A DNA stretch of 64,000 nt from Chlamydoabsidia padenii (Eukaryota; Mucoromycota; Mucoromycetes; Mucorales; Cunninghamellaceae): contig JAIWND010000016.1 of NCBI GenBank assembly GCA_025330725.1, forward strand, positions 682,001 to 746,000, in the 5' to 3' direction. The position numbers were made by a program, and so were the translations under genes. Under the pieces are notes generated by a model, which had not been told where the DNA came from, searched no databases, and saw nothing but the letters and a program-made list of their open reading frames with translations. Shown piece by piece: positions 35,440-48,527 of the stretch; the first letter of the stretch is position 1; each line of letters starts with the position of its first letter.

Positions 35440-38400
35440 TGTAATATTCAAATGGATATGAAAGAGAGAAAGAAAAAAGGATCGAGTTGGGGAAAACACT
35501 CGAGTTGTTCAAAAAAATAAAATTGAAATCCCGCCAGTGAGCGTTGTTTTGAAATTCCGTGTCTTTTTCTAAAGTTTGCATGAATGAAGAGTACATTTAC
35601 TTTTTCGTATAGTGTTCACTATTGTATGTATGATCAATAAACACATTGATTTTATATTGGTCAGTTGTTAAAAGCATAAAAGACATTCATTAGTAAACAG
35701 AGGTTTTTATTGATGGATGATAATATTACTAGAGGGGATAGAGTGATTGGTACAAATAGTCACTAAAGTTAAATATAATAAAATAAAATAAAAAGAGGTG
35801 TTCTATGTACCATTCAATAATAAAGGTGAAAGACAATTCAACACTGTAATGCCACAATTGCCAAGTTTCATTTTTAATTTAGTCTTGAGAACAAGGCCCT
35901 ATCATGCAATTTCATCAAGATGATCCACTTGATTTATATATCCAACATGCTGAGTATATATCATCACATCATTTAGTCAAATGTGGGATATCCATACTGA
36001 TGTGAATCCATAAGTAGTCCAAGTACAATGAGGTTAAGGGAAATGCCTTGATTCAGATGCCGTACATAAAGGACCTTGTATCCTCATTTGAACTTGCAGA
36101 TGTACCTTGTTTAGAGTATAATCTAATACATACATTTCACTAACGCCAACAGTAATGGAATGCTTGTTTATTTCATCTGCCTTGGTACAAGACATTCCTT
36201 GTTGTTCATGCTCAACTCCATTATATTCAAACGCCGCTTTCCTATTTCCTGGGATTCAATCTCTTCCTTATGGCCATGCTCCTCTTCCCACTAAACTTTT
36301 GTTAATTATAATAGAATTATACTTGTCATATTATTTATATCCATCTTAATACCATTCTATATTCTTGGTGTATAAACAGTCTCATTATAGTTTGACTTTT
36401 ACAACTAGATTCCTTGATTCATCAACATTACACCCCTCTGGATCAATATCATTCAAGAACGCTCATCTCTTTGTCACAATGTAAAGCATCAACTCACCAT
36501 ATTACACTGTTACAGCAAAGGTAATTACATAAAAAGAAATATCTTGTTTAAAAGATTGGTTTTTATTAACTAGACTCAATCCTTTTTGTTAGCATCTCTT
36601 GCTGGTGCGGTATAGTACACAAATCTAATGTGCACTTGACTCTCTCTCCTTCTCAAACATGAAGAAACAAGTAAGTGAATCATGATTCTCTCTCTTTTTT
36701 TTTTTGTACATAGTGGAAGATTATGTCTTTATACCAACAAGGCTGTTTGACCCCACGTATAACAAACAATAGATCTCGCCACGTGAACATTCCAAAGTCA
36801 TTGGGTGAAAAGATAAGAAAGCTACATGATTCATTAATTAACCAACCTTTATTCTTCTCATTAGTACAGTACTTCCTCTGGATCGATGGATCTGATAAAA
36901 TCGCTTGGTCTAACTAACGACCCTTTCTCCTTTATGAATAGGCAATATGAATCAGGGTGCTATTAAATGGTAATTATGTAAATGTCCTTTACTTTTACCA
37001 AAAAAAATGCTTTTGGAACATTTCAGAAGTCACTGGAAAGGTAAAGAACTTTTTTAAAAATCTAATTCATCGCCGATGTTAATCTAACATCATCATTATG
37101 ATATCTTGGATCCTTTTCCCTATTAGGCAATCAACGTAGTCTCCCCGCGTCAAGTAGCATTCTGGCCCAAAAACATGAATAGGACGATATCATTTTTACA
37201 TCATCGGGTCACTCTCGACAGCACATCCCGCCACCATTATGTTACACCAAGGACCATCGGTCGAAACACCACTTCATCTATCAACAAATTACACCAATAG
37301 GGATCAGATTACTGCAGCAGGACAACATCGTGACTCTTGGTATAGAATGAATAGAATATATTATAATAGTAACAACCTTTCTTTGGAATCAAACAAATAA
37401 AAAAAGTATACCAATATTTTTATCATGTTGTTTAAAAGAATCAGTTTATTAATGATGATGATGATAATAAAATACATATATAGGGGGAGGGAGAGAGATG
37501 GGGGGGGGTATATCAAACTAATTAAAATATCATAACAAGAGAGAAAGTAAACATGTACAAAGAGGATGATGGATGTAAAGGTATTTGTATAAACGTTGAT
37601 ATGTAAATGAGCCAGCATGTTAAAAGAAGTCGAAGGGATGGACCATCAATCGATCAATGGGAGACCAAAATAAAGTGAGATACTTGTTCTATAGGCATGA
37701 GTGTCGGAAGAAGTTGTTTCTTTTTTTTTTTTTATGCATGAGGACAATGGCTTTCATGAGAGAATTGTGACACATCAACACCGCATTTGGGACAAAAGCT
37801 GGAGCCTGTATGTTGTTGGATCAGTAGAGAGTGAGGGCAGTTCATTGTTGTGGTTGTTATTGTTAAATTGGATATTCGACAAGAAGATTTGAAAAGGAAG
37901 AAGAGAAGATGAGAAAAAAAAAAAACCTGACAGCTTAAATAATTATTATTTTAACTCCCGGTAATTCGGAATTTGAAAAAAAACTGAATTGTCACACAAA
38001 TACATTTTGATAGCCTACCCCCCTAATTATCTGCCATTTTAACTTTCTTTTATCGTATGATGCGCCACAATAGAATGTGATTTCATTTTTAAACCTATAG
38101 AAATTAGACTCTTTTTGGATAATAATGCGTGGAAATACACACAAAGAGAATATCACTCATCCTATCTATAAAGTTTGGTTGTTTTGTAGAGTCTATTTTG
38201 ATTGTGAGCCATTTTAGACGAGTGTCCTCCACACACCTTGACCGAGTCGTGCCCCCCTCAGTGACCCACTTTTTTTTTTCTGCAAAAAAAAGTCAGTGTC
38301 GGGATGTTAAAATATTGCATGGTTGATTGGGTGGCGAGATTGTCTTTCTATTTCCAGGACACCTTGAAAAAAAAAAATTAAGATGGATCGACCCACCTGG

Positions 38401-40113
38401 ATATGAATCAAATCATCTCTTACATGTTATTAACAAGAAAGAACATGAAAGCCTGGATATTCCGATGGTGCTCCACGCTCTCTTTCATTATGTGCTCCTT
38501 GATGAGATTGGTCAAAAGTCATTATGAATTTCAAATCCCGCTTGATTAATTGGGGTGCGACATTAAACAATTGTCTGAATTACTTGTTCACGATGAGATG
38601 CCTCCCTAGTGTTCATCATTGGTGGTGGTAGTAATGGTAGTAGCTTTATTTAGAAAGGTAACCATAGGTGATTTCAAGGAGGGAGAAAGACTAGAAAGCA
38701 TAAATTTATGCCAAGGCTGTCGGCTCGGCATGTACACCCTGAGCATGGATGACTCGAGTCACATGTTACATTTCAAACACCTACTTTCCGAGAACATGAT
38801 CATTCTTTCTTTTTTTTCCTTTTGCATTCGTGCAGATCTTACCACAACATGTTTTTCTTTTATGCATTCAAAAACTCAAAAGATGTTTCTCGTTTGGCTA
38901 CATTGATTTTGATCCTCGACTCTTTGTTGGAAAGAAAGTAAAACAAATAGTCTCAGATGAGCGGGTTTTTAAATCCGGTCCCCACGAAAAAGACTGCAAT
39001 TTCTATAAAAGGGTGTACTGTATTTTTAGTTGGTGGTGAGGGAGAAATATCGGAAAGCCAAGTGGTCAAAAACAAAGCTGCGGAATTCCTTGGCGACCAA
39101 GATAAGAAGGGTGAATATGAAAATGTTCACTTTCCTTTTTTTTTTTTTTCTGGTTGCTGATTTGATGCTTATATGAATGGATAGGGTTGTGTTGGGTGAA
39201 GGAGTTTCATGCATGTATCATAGTATGATATGATAAAAATAAAAAGACAGAGAAGAATGATAGGCAGGGTTATGCCAAGTTATTTGATAAAGAGGTTGAT
39301 CGCCCAGGTTATTTAACTGGTGATCCAAGAATACAAGGTATCATGGTACCATACAAGTAATATAAAGTTTTCCGGTTCTTAATTAATACAATACAATATA
39401 ACATATCTATTCTATTGTGAGAGAGAAGGGTAAGAGGATATGCTACATTAGGTACTAATGTATATATGTGTGTGTGGTGGAGTAGGACAGTAGTGGAAAA
39501 AGAAGAGGAGAGACGTGAATGTCAACCACTCACTACCTGTCAAACCAGGTGCCCAAACCACAGGCTGTCACATTCCGACTGGAAGGGCTACATTTGGTAA
39601 AGGTAAAAGTAAGCATTGGAAGACATCTTGTTCGCATAATAAAGTGAAAGGAGTAAGAAAATCAAGAGTCGGGTCCCCCCAGGTCCTGAAACCTTTCATT
39701 TTTCAAATCCCGGCGGAGATTTTTGTCCGGCCCATTGTTCTTATCATTACCATGATGGTCTTCCAAGTGATATATTTGCTGAACTTTATCAGCGAGAAAA
39801 GGAAGAGCCTACCCATTTACAGTGCCCCGTTTGAAACAAGGAAAAAAACAAAAAGGGGGGGGGGAGATCTGTTGGATCGAATAAGCGTGATTTGAATCCT
39901 TTGCATGAATTCCACTCATCTTTGTAAGTCAGGCCCCCACTTTATAAAACTAAAATGCAACAAGATTTAGATTATTACACATAGTGTAAAAGATCTTTTA
40001 TTGATATGATATAAATAGGATTCTAATACTAGGGAGGATATACAATAGATGATTAGGTAGATATAGATAAATAGATAATAATGATAATAATATAGTATAA
40101 AGCAAGGGATAAA
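35440..40113. other. Gene-poor 4.7 kb tract
   Basis: No gene could be supported. It contains RPL31 upstream sequence, a weak set of possible small exons at 36659-37182, GA/T tracts near 37490 and copies of the shared element at 38529-38541 (TTTCAAATCCCGC), 38300-38311 (CGGGATGTTAAA) and 39701-39711 (TTTCAAATCCCG then GCGG). Several open frames (38129-39160 plus, 39515-39895 plus) show no motif. The element density suggests undetected transcription units or relics. Confidence 0.45.
35523..35535 (-). promoter_or_regulatory. GGCGGGATTTCAA element upstream of RPL31
   Basis: TTGAAATCCCGCC on the plus strand, one mismatch from the consensus; about 85 bp upstream of the 5'-UTR intron donor, so probably close to the transcription start. 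Confidence 0.4.
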
Positions 40114-43100
40114 TCAAGTAGTTAAAGGAGGAGGTTCGATGATAAGACTAAGTTGTCGAATAGTATCAGTTTCCAAAGCATCCAAGTGGAAGCATTCGGT
40201 GTACAAAGGATCCATCTGTTCAAAAGAGTACCGAGAAGCCAAATCTCGAAAAGTCAAGAACCGTTTGATGATAGTAGCAATGATCCGATGTTTTCTAAAG
40301 TTGACGAGAGGTTGCAAAAGTAACGGTGAGATGTTGGGAGATAGTTTTGTATAAGACTGGTATATTTTGTGGTGATCGTGACTAGGTTCGAGGTAAGAAG
40401 GTTGTTCCGAGTTGAATACCAAATCCGATAGATAGAGGCCCAAAAACGGGATACATCCGCCAAAGGGTAATTTGATCTTGGGCTGATGCAGTTGCCGGTC
40501 CACTGAACCAGGGAGTTGGATTTGTACTGCTTTGGGTGACATGCCGTATTCCTCTGCCACCACCGTCATATTGTCCCGAATATGTTTCCAGTTTTTCATG
40601 GGTGATGTAAATGCCGAGAGTTGTTCAAGAAGGCGCATGTCTGAATCAGATACGCGTGCCCATGTTTTACGAAGTCGAGATACCGAGGGCGATTGAAGAC
40701 CAAGTAGGATTTGTACCAATGTGGCAAAATTGGAGTAGACTTGACATTTCTAGAATTCCTCCCAACAGGAAATGAGTGAGTGAACTATACAAAAAAAGAG
40801 AGACATGTTCATTACCTGAGCCAAACGGATGAATTTTTCAATCACCAACACACGTTCATCCAATGCTTGAGTGCGGACAATTTCACTAGAGACCCATTGG
40901 CAGACAGTGTTGAAGCGTTTGATCAATTGTTGTACCCCACCTTCTTGTTCACCACGCATCAATTGAAGTTGTCTTGTTTGTCGAGAGTAATAGGTCATAG
41001 GATGGTCGTCATCGTCATCAAACATATCACCATTTTCATCCATCCTTTTATAGTCATCCGTCATTGACGAGTCGTTACCCATCTTGGTCCATCGACAATG
41101 CACCATTTCTTCCCAATCCACTTGTAGGAGGACCCATTTTTCAACCAGGCACAGTTGCTGTGCCAAATCATGAGATCGTTGTTCCAGTACCATAGATGAT
41201 CGAAACAAGGTGGTTATATCCGAGCTGTTGCCCCACCTTGGAATATCTAATTCGATGATCCGACGAGACGGCTGTTCTGCTTGTTGATGGACGGGTAATG
41301 GTGGTGGAAGGATGTCGTCCAAGGAAGTGCGGAGATCATCAAAGTGGGAAGATGGAGGATGAGAGGTTGTCGTGCTGGATTTCCATGTTGCATCATGTGG
41401 TTGTTGAGTAGAGTTGCGTTTACTGTTTTGCCGTTGCTGGGTCGACAAGCTGCTGTGGCTGATAGTACTTGGTGCTGTAGAAGAGGTTGTCATATCAGGT
41501 GGGTCCATCGTAGTTGCTCTACCAGATCGAATGTTGCCTGCAGACCGGAATGCTTTCATCAATCGTTTCGATAGTTTGCGCTGTGGTTTTGATTTGTTGT
41601 CGCTGTGCATTTCAGGCCGAACTTGTTTTTCGAGAGGCATTGGTGGAGATGATATACTTGTAGGACTGTCCACCATGGCTGGTGATTCCTTCACTACCAT
41701 ACTTTCCCTGTTGTTTTCGGAGAATGATCGTGAGAGTCGATTGTTGTTCCAAGAAACACGCCGATGAGTAGATGATGTTTCCTTGTTGACTTGATGTGTT
41801 GCCGATGTCATCAATTGTCGATTGGTTGGAGGGTGATTGTTCGATGCTAAAGATGGTCCATGAGTTGAGCCTTGAATACCCGAGCCGGCAGGAGAAGCTA
41901 GAGGCGAGAGATCAGAGAGTTCAGCATTGTAAACAGAGCGGCGGTGTTGATTGGACCCTCTTTGACTTGGCGCACGGATAATAGTGTGTTGTTGTGCTAC
42001 ATTGTCAGTTGGGGGTGCTAGTTCCATATCGTCCGCATCAGAATCGTCAGTTTCATAGTCATCTTCATCGTCGTAGAGTTCGTCATCGGTTGTCCCTGGA
42101 CTAACAAGGCTTTCCAGAGATGCATCAGAGATAAAACTAGAATGTCGACTTTGTTGTTGATCATGACACTCTTGGTCCATCACATCAAGTGAGGTTTGTT
42201 GTTGTTGTTCCATTAACCGTTTTTGTTGTTCCATACGCCGTAAATAAGATTCCTTCACCTTGGCCTTTTGCAATTCTTGTTGATGATGTCGACCCCTGAC
42301 AAATGCTGATGTGGCGTACTTTGCAATAGAGTTTTGAGATACATTTCGATTACGTTTGTTGTTGTTGTTGTTGTTGTTACCATGATCGCTAGTGTCCAAA
42401 GGAGCAAGAGAATCATCCTGTCGAATGGAATCTGCCGCTGCCACTGAAGAAGGTCGATTCTGGTCAATTTCAACTGGCTGTGGTGGTAAAGGTGATCGGT
42501 CCGAACTTCCAATAATGACAATTTCAGCGGTACGAGCATCTTGGAAAGCCACATTACCATGATGTCGATCTTCTACCGCCATACCTTTCTGGATCAGTCC
42601 TTCCGTTTTACGTCGTAGAGGGCTTTGTGTCAATTTTGCATGGACCATGTGTCGGACTTGGTCTTCGTCAAAGACAGGAGGAGGAGGAGAGATGACCTGG
42701 ACATGTTGAGAGCTGCTTGGATAGTGTACTTTTTTCAATCGGCGGACCACCCGTTTGAGACCCTTGACAATACGTTGATCCCGTGGTGAGTGCTTGATAA
42801 GTGTGTGTGATGGAAGTGCATTCAAAAACATTGTCAAGGTTTCACGAAGTTCCCGAGATGGCGTAAAATCATGCACAAAGTAGTTTAATAGCCAATGTCG
42901 AATGACTACAAATGTCCTATAATGAAAGAGTGAGTGATTGCTACAGGATCAATGCTAATTATTACTTTTTACCTTATACGCACAATACATCGATCGTCTT
43001 CATTGTTTTCCAAGCCCCACCGAAAACGTAAGATGAGTAGTTTACACAATTGAGTAGGTGAGATAAATGTACGATAGGTCAAGAAGAAGTCGGTCATAAA

Positions 43101-44480
43101 TGTATAGTCTATATCCAAAAACAATAGTTAGTTTGTGTCCGATTGGTTGTATAGTTTTCTCTTACCTAGTGTCACCGTCAACTTTTCTACCAACTTTTCA
43201 ACAGTAGCAGCTTCAATAACTTTGGGTGCCACTACTGTTGTTTGTGAGGAAGGCAAGTGTAATGTTGTCAATGGAGAAGAAGAATAGTGTTGTTGCTGCT
43301 GATCTTTTTTTGAGGATAGTGATCGACGGCGTACAAATCTAGATCGTAATGTTTGTTTCTGCTTTTGTTGATTAATTGACCATTGACCATTCTTTTCGTT
43401 GTAGTGTGTTGCATCGTCATCATTTGAAGAAGAAGAATGTTGTAATGATTGCTTCACCTTGTTGATCCATCGTGATTTTGATTTCTTGCCGCTGCCCTCG
43501 TTGATAGAATTTGCTGAATGTATAGACATGGTCGTCGACGTTGTATTTGATGAGAATCCTACACTGGAAGGTGGCTGATTTCTAATGATTGTGCCAGAGG
43601 TAGTAGTCGCCCCAGATGCAGAGATAGCCTGTGGATCGGGACCCCAGGTGATTATGCGATCATCTGTATCCGATTTCAACAAGTCAAAAATAGCTGGAGG
43701 ATAACTGAGGAAGACCAAAGGAGGCGCTACTTCATTAACTAGTGACTTGGCGTGCATAAGATGGGCTGATTGTTGTTGCTGTTGATACGAGTCGCCAGCT
43801 GAGTTTTTGTTGTTGATGCCATGATATGTATTGTTACCAGAAGTGACACTTGTATTTGACAATGGAGATGGTAGTGCTTGAGAAGAAGGGGAAGAAGAAG
43901 AAGTCAACAACCAATCATCAAATTTGCTCACGACAGGAATATCAGGTAGAGCAAAAGTGACTGTACGATGACTTGTAGTGTTATTGGGCATGGTTGTTTT
44001 GAATTGGCCTTTTCCAACAGTTTCCAATACAGAGTCCACATAGGATGCAATACTTTGTTGTGAATGTGTCGTATCAAGATTGTCTTGTGGTGGTGGCATG
44101 TGTTTTCGTCGGTGTGTTGTTGATATATTGCTGTTCAAAGGATTACTGAGGATAGATTTATTTGTAATGGAAGCTTGACCTTGAGAGATGCCAGACGTAG
44201 TGGTTGGATGAGCACTAGAAGATGGTTGGTCATTGTCGATAGTGTCGTTTGTGTTGGCCAATATCTGTCGTTCCCAGAACACCTTTGGTTCTGTATATTC
44301 GCGTACCCCAAAGACAGTAGCCAAAGCAGCACGTTCCATACCTCCTTCAGAAGGATTCATTAGTTCAACTGGAATTATCGAATGGTTTCGTTTCCGCCTT
44401 GCTGGTAATGCTGTTTCTTGAGGAAGATCAAGGCTTGTTGTTAAAGCCGCCGCTTCCTTGTATCGGTCAACAGACGTCAT
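40114..44480 (-). CDS. Ras guanine-nucleotide exchange factor (Cdc25 type)
   Basis: Activates Ras-family GTPases. Exons 43166-44480, 42973-43108, 40816-42916 and 40114-40749 give 1395 residues. Long N-terminal region, Ser/Asn/Gln-rich. The RasGEF-N module (~425-570) contains VEKLVEKLTVTLDYTFMTDF, FLTYRTFISPTQLCKLLILR and RHWLLNYFVHDFTPSRELRE. A ~450-residue low-complexity linker with poly-Asn, poly-Gln and acidic stretches follows. The catalytic domain (~1040-1390) has DERVLVIEKFIRLAQ, CQVYSNFATLVQILLGLQSP, VSRL..TW, KLPFGGCIPFLGLYLSDLVF and FRKHRIIATIIKRFLTFRD. No SH3 domain is visible, unlike budding-yeast Cdc25. Its likely partner is the RAS gene at 16.3-17.3 kb. TATAATCCCGGC lies 170 bp upstream. 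Confidence 0.93.
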
Positions 44481-45505
44481 GAGCTTGGTATAGTGGAATG
44501 TGTAATAGTAACAGTAATTATTAAATAATACAAAGGAGATGAGATATAAAAAAAAAAAAGTATAAAGTAAAACAAAAGGGTATATTGAAGTAAGGGAGAA
44601 AAAAGTGGGAAGAAAGAGACAGAGGGGGAAAAAAAAAGGGAGAAATTTTATAATCCCGGCAACTGTTTAAATCATATTTTTATGTTCGTGTCACATTTTT
44701 ATTTTTTGATAGCACAACATAACCTAATCATCTATTCATAATAAAGTCCATATATTCAGGATTCCATTATACTATACACTAGTAATGATGAATTCTTTAC
44801 CTTATATCCTTGTTTTTTTCTTTCACCTATCATTCGTTAACAATCAAAGGATAACCAAAGTTAAGGACAAACTCTACATCTGCTAGAAACGAGGCACAAT
44901 CCATAAAAGGAAACTCTGTAACAGCAGCACTTTTTAAACATATCATATCACACGAAGGGGAGGTGGCGCATAAAAATCAAAAAAAAAAAAGTCTTTCATT
45001 TTCAATATTATACATGTTTATTAGTTTATGTCAAATATACTATTATAAACTAAAGGTCCCAACCAAATACAACCCGGCCTATCATATGTACTATTATAGT
45101 TTCAATAAAAGACAACATTAGACAAGTTGAAACAATAATAATTGTTTGATTTGCTTGTAGTTCCCATCTTGGTTCATACGGATTGTCTGTGTTAGGCCAC
45201 TGTGGTTTTCGACTAATCCTTGGAAGATAATTGGCTTTTGCTATTCCATGTCGATCAGGGGTAGCATGTTGTTCTACTGTTGAGACCACCAGATAGAGGA
45301 GTGAGTGAGATTGTTGTCAAGTTCACCCAATGTGTTTGTCGTTGCTATGCCTGGAATATTAAAAAATAAAAAAAAGTACGTTAAAGTACGTCTAATGAGA
45401 GTTTTTATTCGACGCCAGTAATTTAAAAACCTCGAAAGGTTCAGTTTACATATTAATTAATTAGGATCTATAACTAGAGTAAACAGCTATACTAAACCAA
45501 CCATT
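44481..45505. other. Intergenic, RasGEF promoter and calmodulin-like 3' flank
   Basis: Purine-rich leader upstream of the RasGEF and TATAATCCCGGC at 44649-44660. The minus frame at 45050-45289 (ending near a membrane-like segment) has no recognisable motif. No gene supported. Confidence 0.5.
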
Positions 45506-46122
45506 TTAATGAGATTTTTTCCAAAAGAATCGATGATGAGAAGTTTGCTGCTTTGATGGAGTAGGCGATTCAGGAGGTTGCACACCCATCATTCGAGCAA
45601 ATTCATCAAAACCAACCACTCCGTCATGATTGTCATCCACGTCGCTAATGAGTTGTTTGGCTTCTTCCATAGTAATCCGATCCCCGAGTTGGTGCATCAT
45701 AGCTGTCAGTTCTTTGGCATTAATAACCCCATCCCCGTCTTTATCAAACACCTTGAAGGTGTCCAAGAGTTCTTGTTGTTTGCTCGTCAGTCGAAGTGGT
45801 GTGTGGAGTGTTGGTTTCATCAGTTTGGCAAATTCGTCAAAAGTCAAGTTTCCTTCATTGTCCGTATGTACCTTGTCGAGCTATCAATTAATAATAATAA
45901 AAAAAAAGGAGTGTCAGTGCAATGAATAGACAAGACGTGTTTTTTAGTTACCACAGAGTTTGTTTGTGCTTCATTGATACCAGTAGACCCAAGCATAGTT
46001 CGAAGTTCAGATGTAGATATCTTGTCATTATGGTCCTTGTCAAAAGTCGCAAACAAGTCCTGTAGTTCTTTGCGCTTTTGATTACTGAGAAAGTGGAGAG
46101 AGAAGCTACTATGTTTTGACAT
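45506..46122 (-). CDS. Calmodulin-like EF-hand protein
   Basis: Exons 45952-46122 and 45506-45880 give 181 residues with four EF-hands. Loops: DKDHNDKISTSE (hand 1), a degenerate hand 2 (DKVHTDNEGNLTFDEF, shifted Asp pattern), DKDGDGVINAKE (hand 3) and DDNHDGVVGFDE (hand 4). Between hands 2 and 3 is TSKQQELLDTFKVF, as in calmodulin and centrin. The tail is Pro/Ser/Lys-rich and ends HHRFFWKKSH, unlike true calmodulin (149 residues, no tail). It is a divergent calmodulin-like protein, possibly centrin-related; the exact subfamily is open. It shares a short divergent promoter with the gene at 46357. Confidence 0.9.
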
Positions 46123-46228
46123 GAGATGAAAAAGATGAGTTAAAGGTAAGATAAGTAAAAAAAAAAAAAAAAAAAAAAAAGGAACAGGGGCAAATCTAAT
46201 AAGCCCGCTTATCCATTTTTGGTCACAA

Positions 46229-46258
46229 GCGGGATGGGTTTCAATTTTGAGACCCGCC
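46229..46258. promoter_or_regulatory. Inverted pair of CGGG-type half-elements in a divergent promoter
   Basis: GCGGGATGGGTTTCAA and TTTTGAGACCCGCC face each other in the 234 bp between the calmodulin-like and metallothionein-like genes, so one site could serve both directions. Confidence 0.35.
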
Positions 46259-46356
46259 GGTGTCATATGACCAGAGAATAGACTTTTTTTGCATGAACAT
46301 CTTTTTATTTTCTCACACAACTCTTTTCTTTTTCTTTTACTGCTTTTAACAACATT

Positions 46357-46691
46357 ATGTTTAACAAAATTAAACCCACTTCAATTAATACAAAAGGACA
46401 AACCAGTGAAGAACAGCAGGGAACGACGACCGCTCGACGTCAAAGCCTTGATACTGGGATCTCTCCTACCTATTATCATGATGGTGATATGGTAACTACT
46501 ACCAGTCAGGAATCATCGTATGGATCCCCAGTGTATGGTGATGCCAGCCGTGTTTTCTTCAGCCATCACAAAACATGTAGTTGTAAGTTACTTTTATAAT
46601 CCAAGGAAATCATGATTCACCTTTTTATTATTATTGCATAGGTAAAGGATCAGGTGTTGGTTGTGAATGTAGTCGTACTTGTAACTGCTAA
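46357..46691 (+). CDS. Small protein with metallothionein-like C-terminus
   Basis: Exons 46357-46582 and 46642-46691 give 91 residues. The first ~70 residues are Ser/Thr/Gln/Tyr-rich (MFNKIKPTSINTKGQTSEEQ; SYGSPVYGDASRVFFSHHK) with no Cys. The last 18 residues are CSCKGSGVGCECSRTCNC: six Cys in three Cys-x-Cys pairs, the spacing of fungal metallothioneins. The intron splits the second Cys codon, T|GT, which supports the splice model. By analogy it could bind Cu(I) or Zn. The long N-terminal extension is unusual, since fungal metallothioneins are often only 25-50 residues. The function is inferred from the Cys pattern alone. Confidence 0.65.
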
Positions 46692-46994
46692 TAGGCTTGA
46701 CACTGGAAACATTCACCTAACAGACTCTGTTAAAATAGCTGCTAGTTGATTAGTATCTTCTTTTTTTTTTGTATATAGCCTCCCTCCCCCCAAACACAAG
46801 CAAACAATGAAAAACCCCACTTTTTTTTTTTTTAATTTAAAACACATACATTAAAACCCAACCAATGATAAAACCAAAGATTAGTAAAAAAGTATGATAG
46901 TGAAATGATTGACTGCCTTTATTGTAATAGTAAGTTATATATGTAATAACACACTATATAAACTAAACTATACTAGAGAAGGGAAGGACGACCA
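46692..46994. other. Convergent 3' flanks
   Basis: AT-rich with T-runs, lying between the metallothionein-like gene and RPS2. No coding signal. Confidence 0.6.
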
Positions 46995-47938
46995 TTACTT
47001 TCTCTGTTTTTGGGAGAGGAAATCAGTGAACTCTTGATAAGGAGCCTTGGTGAATTCAGTTTCGGCCCAGAGATCAGGAGTCAAGAAGCCATAAGTGTTG
47101 CCAATAGCAGCGAAGGTGGCCTTCACAAAGTTACCCAAAGTACGGGTAGAACCCTTGGAGGAAGTGTAACAATCAGTGATACCAGCCAATTGAAGGACCT
47201 TCTTGGGGACAGGAGCACCGACGATACCAGTACCACGAGGAGCAGGGATCAAACGGCACACAGAAGAACCACATTTACCAGTGACCTTGCAAGGCACAGT
47301 GTGGGGTTCACCAAGAGAAGAGCCCCAGAAGCCACGACGGACAGGAATGATGGAAAGCTTGGCCAAGATGATAGCACCACGAATAGAGGTGGCGACTTCC
47401 TTGGAACACTTGACACCGAGACCCACATGACCATCGCTATCACCAATAACAACAAAGGCCTTGAAGCGAGTGCGTTGACCAGCACGGGTTTGCTTTTGAA
47501 CAGGCATGATCTTCATGACTTGGTCTTGGAGCTTGGGTAAAAAGTAGTCGACAATTTGGTATTCCTTGATGGGCAAAGAGAACAAGTAGATTTCTTCAAT
47601 AGACTTGATCTTGCCAGCCTTTACAAGACGACCGAGTTTGGTAACAGGGACCCTACATTAATAAACAAATAGAGAGAGAGAGAGAGAGAGAGAGAGAGCC
47701 AAAATAAGAATCATCATGGACTAAAAGAAGTAGCCTTTTTTTTTTTTAATACCATTCGTTCTTTTCTTCACCACGACGTCCTCGTCCACCACGTCCACCA
47801 CGTCCACGTCCACGTCCAAATCCACCTCTTCCTACAAAAAAAATTAAGAAAAAGAAAAAGAAATGTTAATCATGGATACATGTTGTTATCGAGTCGACGG
47901 TTATAATACTTACTATCGGCCGTTGCAGAGTCAGCCAT
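46995..47938 (-). CDS. RPS2: 40S ribosomal protein uS5
   Basis: Small-subunit protein involved in decoding fidelity. Exons 47914-47938, 47753-47831 and 46995-47652 give 253 residues. The N-terminus has an Arg-Gly repeat ([20 protein letters not shown]) typical of eukaryotic uS5. The core has [100 protein letters not shown] and the C-terminal [17 protein letters not shown]. Codon use is strongly biased, as in RPL31. A (GA)n run lies in intron 2. Confidence 0.97.
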
Positions 47939-48527
47939 TTGCTACAGTTTCAATTAAAAAAAGATCATTAGTTCATCTGTCATTCCCCCGTATTATTTTT
48001 GTTGGTGTGAGATCACTCTAGTCCCAAAAGTAGATTATCTAAAATGATAACAATGTATCGTTTGGGACTGATGTATTAATTGCCGAATGGATGGATGATG
48101 GATGGATGGTATACATACATATGATTGAATATGATTATAGGGAAATTCAAAGAGGAAGAAGAAAACGGAAGAATGCCGCCAGAGATTCATTTTTGTATGC
48201 TGGGCGGAGTTCATGCACGTGGCCAACCTTTTTTGGAAATGATGTCATTTCCTTCGGAACTGGGCACGGACCACCTTCCGTTCCACTTTTTCTATGTAGA
48301 TGACAAGGGCTTTTATTATTATTATTATTATTATTATAATAATTATTATATAAGCTGTGTTTATTCAAAGAAGATATACTAGCGAAGAGTTGTGTAAAGT
48401 ATCAAAATGTGGTAATAATGAAGAAGGGATGTACATGGGTTTAAGTAGCATGAGATTGTAAAATAAAGGAGTGTATGTAGTAAGATAAAAAGCAAATGGG
48501 AGATAATATTACAATATGGAAAGCTTG
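47939..48527. other. Intergenic, RPS2 promoter and CDK 3' flank
   Basis: An (ATT)n microsatellite at 48312-48337 and GGATGGATGATGGATGG near 48087-48105. No gene supported. Confidence 0.5.

Noticed and set aside
36659..37182. Set of small exons starting MKKQ and joining to 65 residues
   Set aside because: It needs a weak donor (GTGAAA) and an AAG acceptor, and includes an 11-nt exon; the phase works but too many choices were free.
39515..39895. 126-codon frame on the plus strand
   Set aside because: It contains an exact copy of the intergenic element inside it and shows no recognisable motif.
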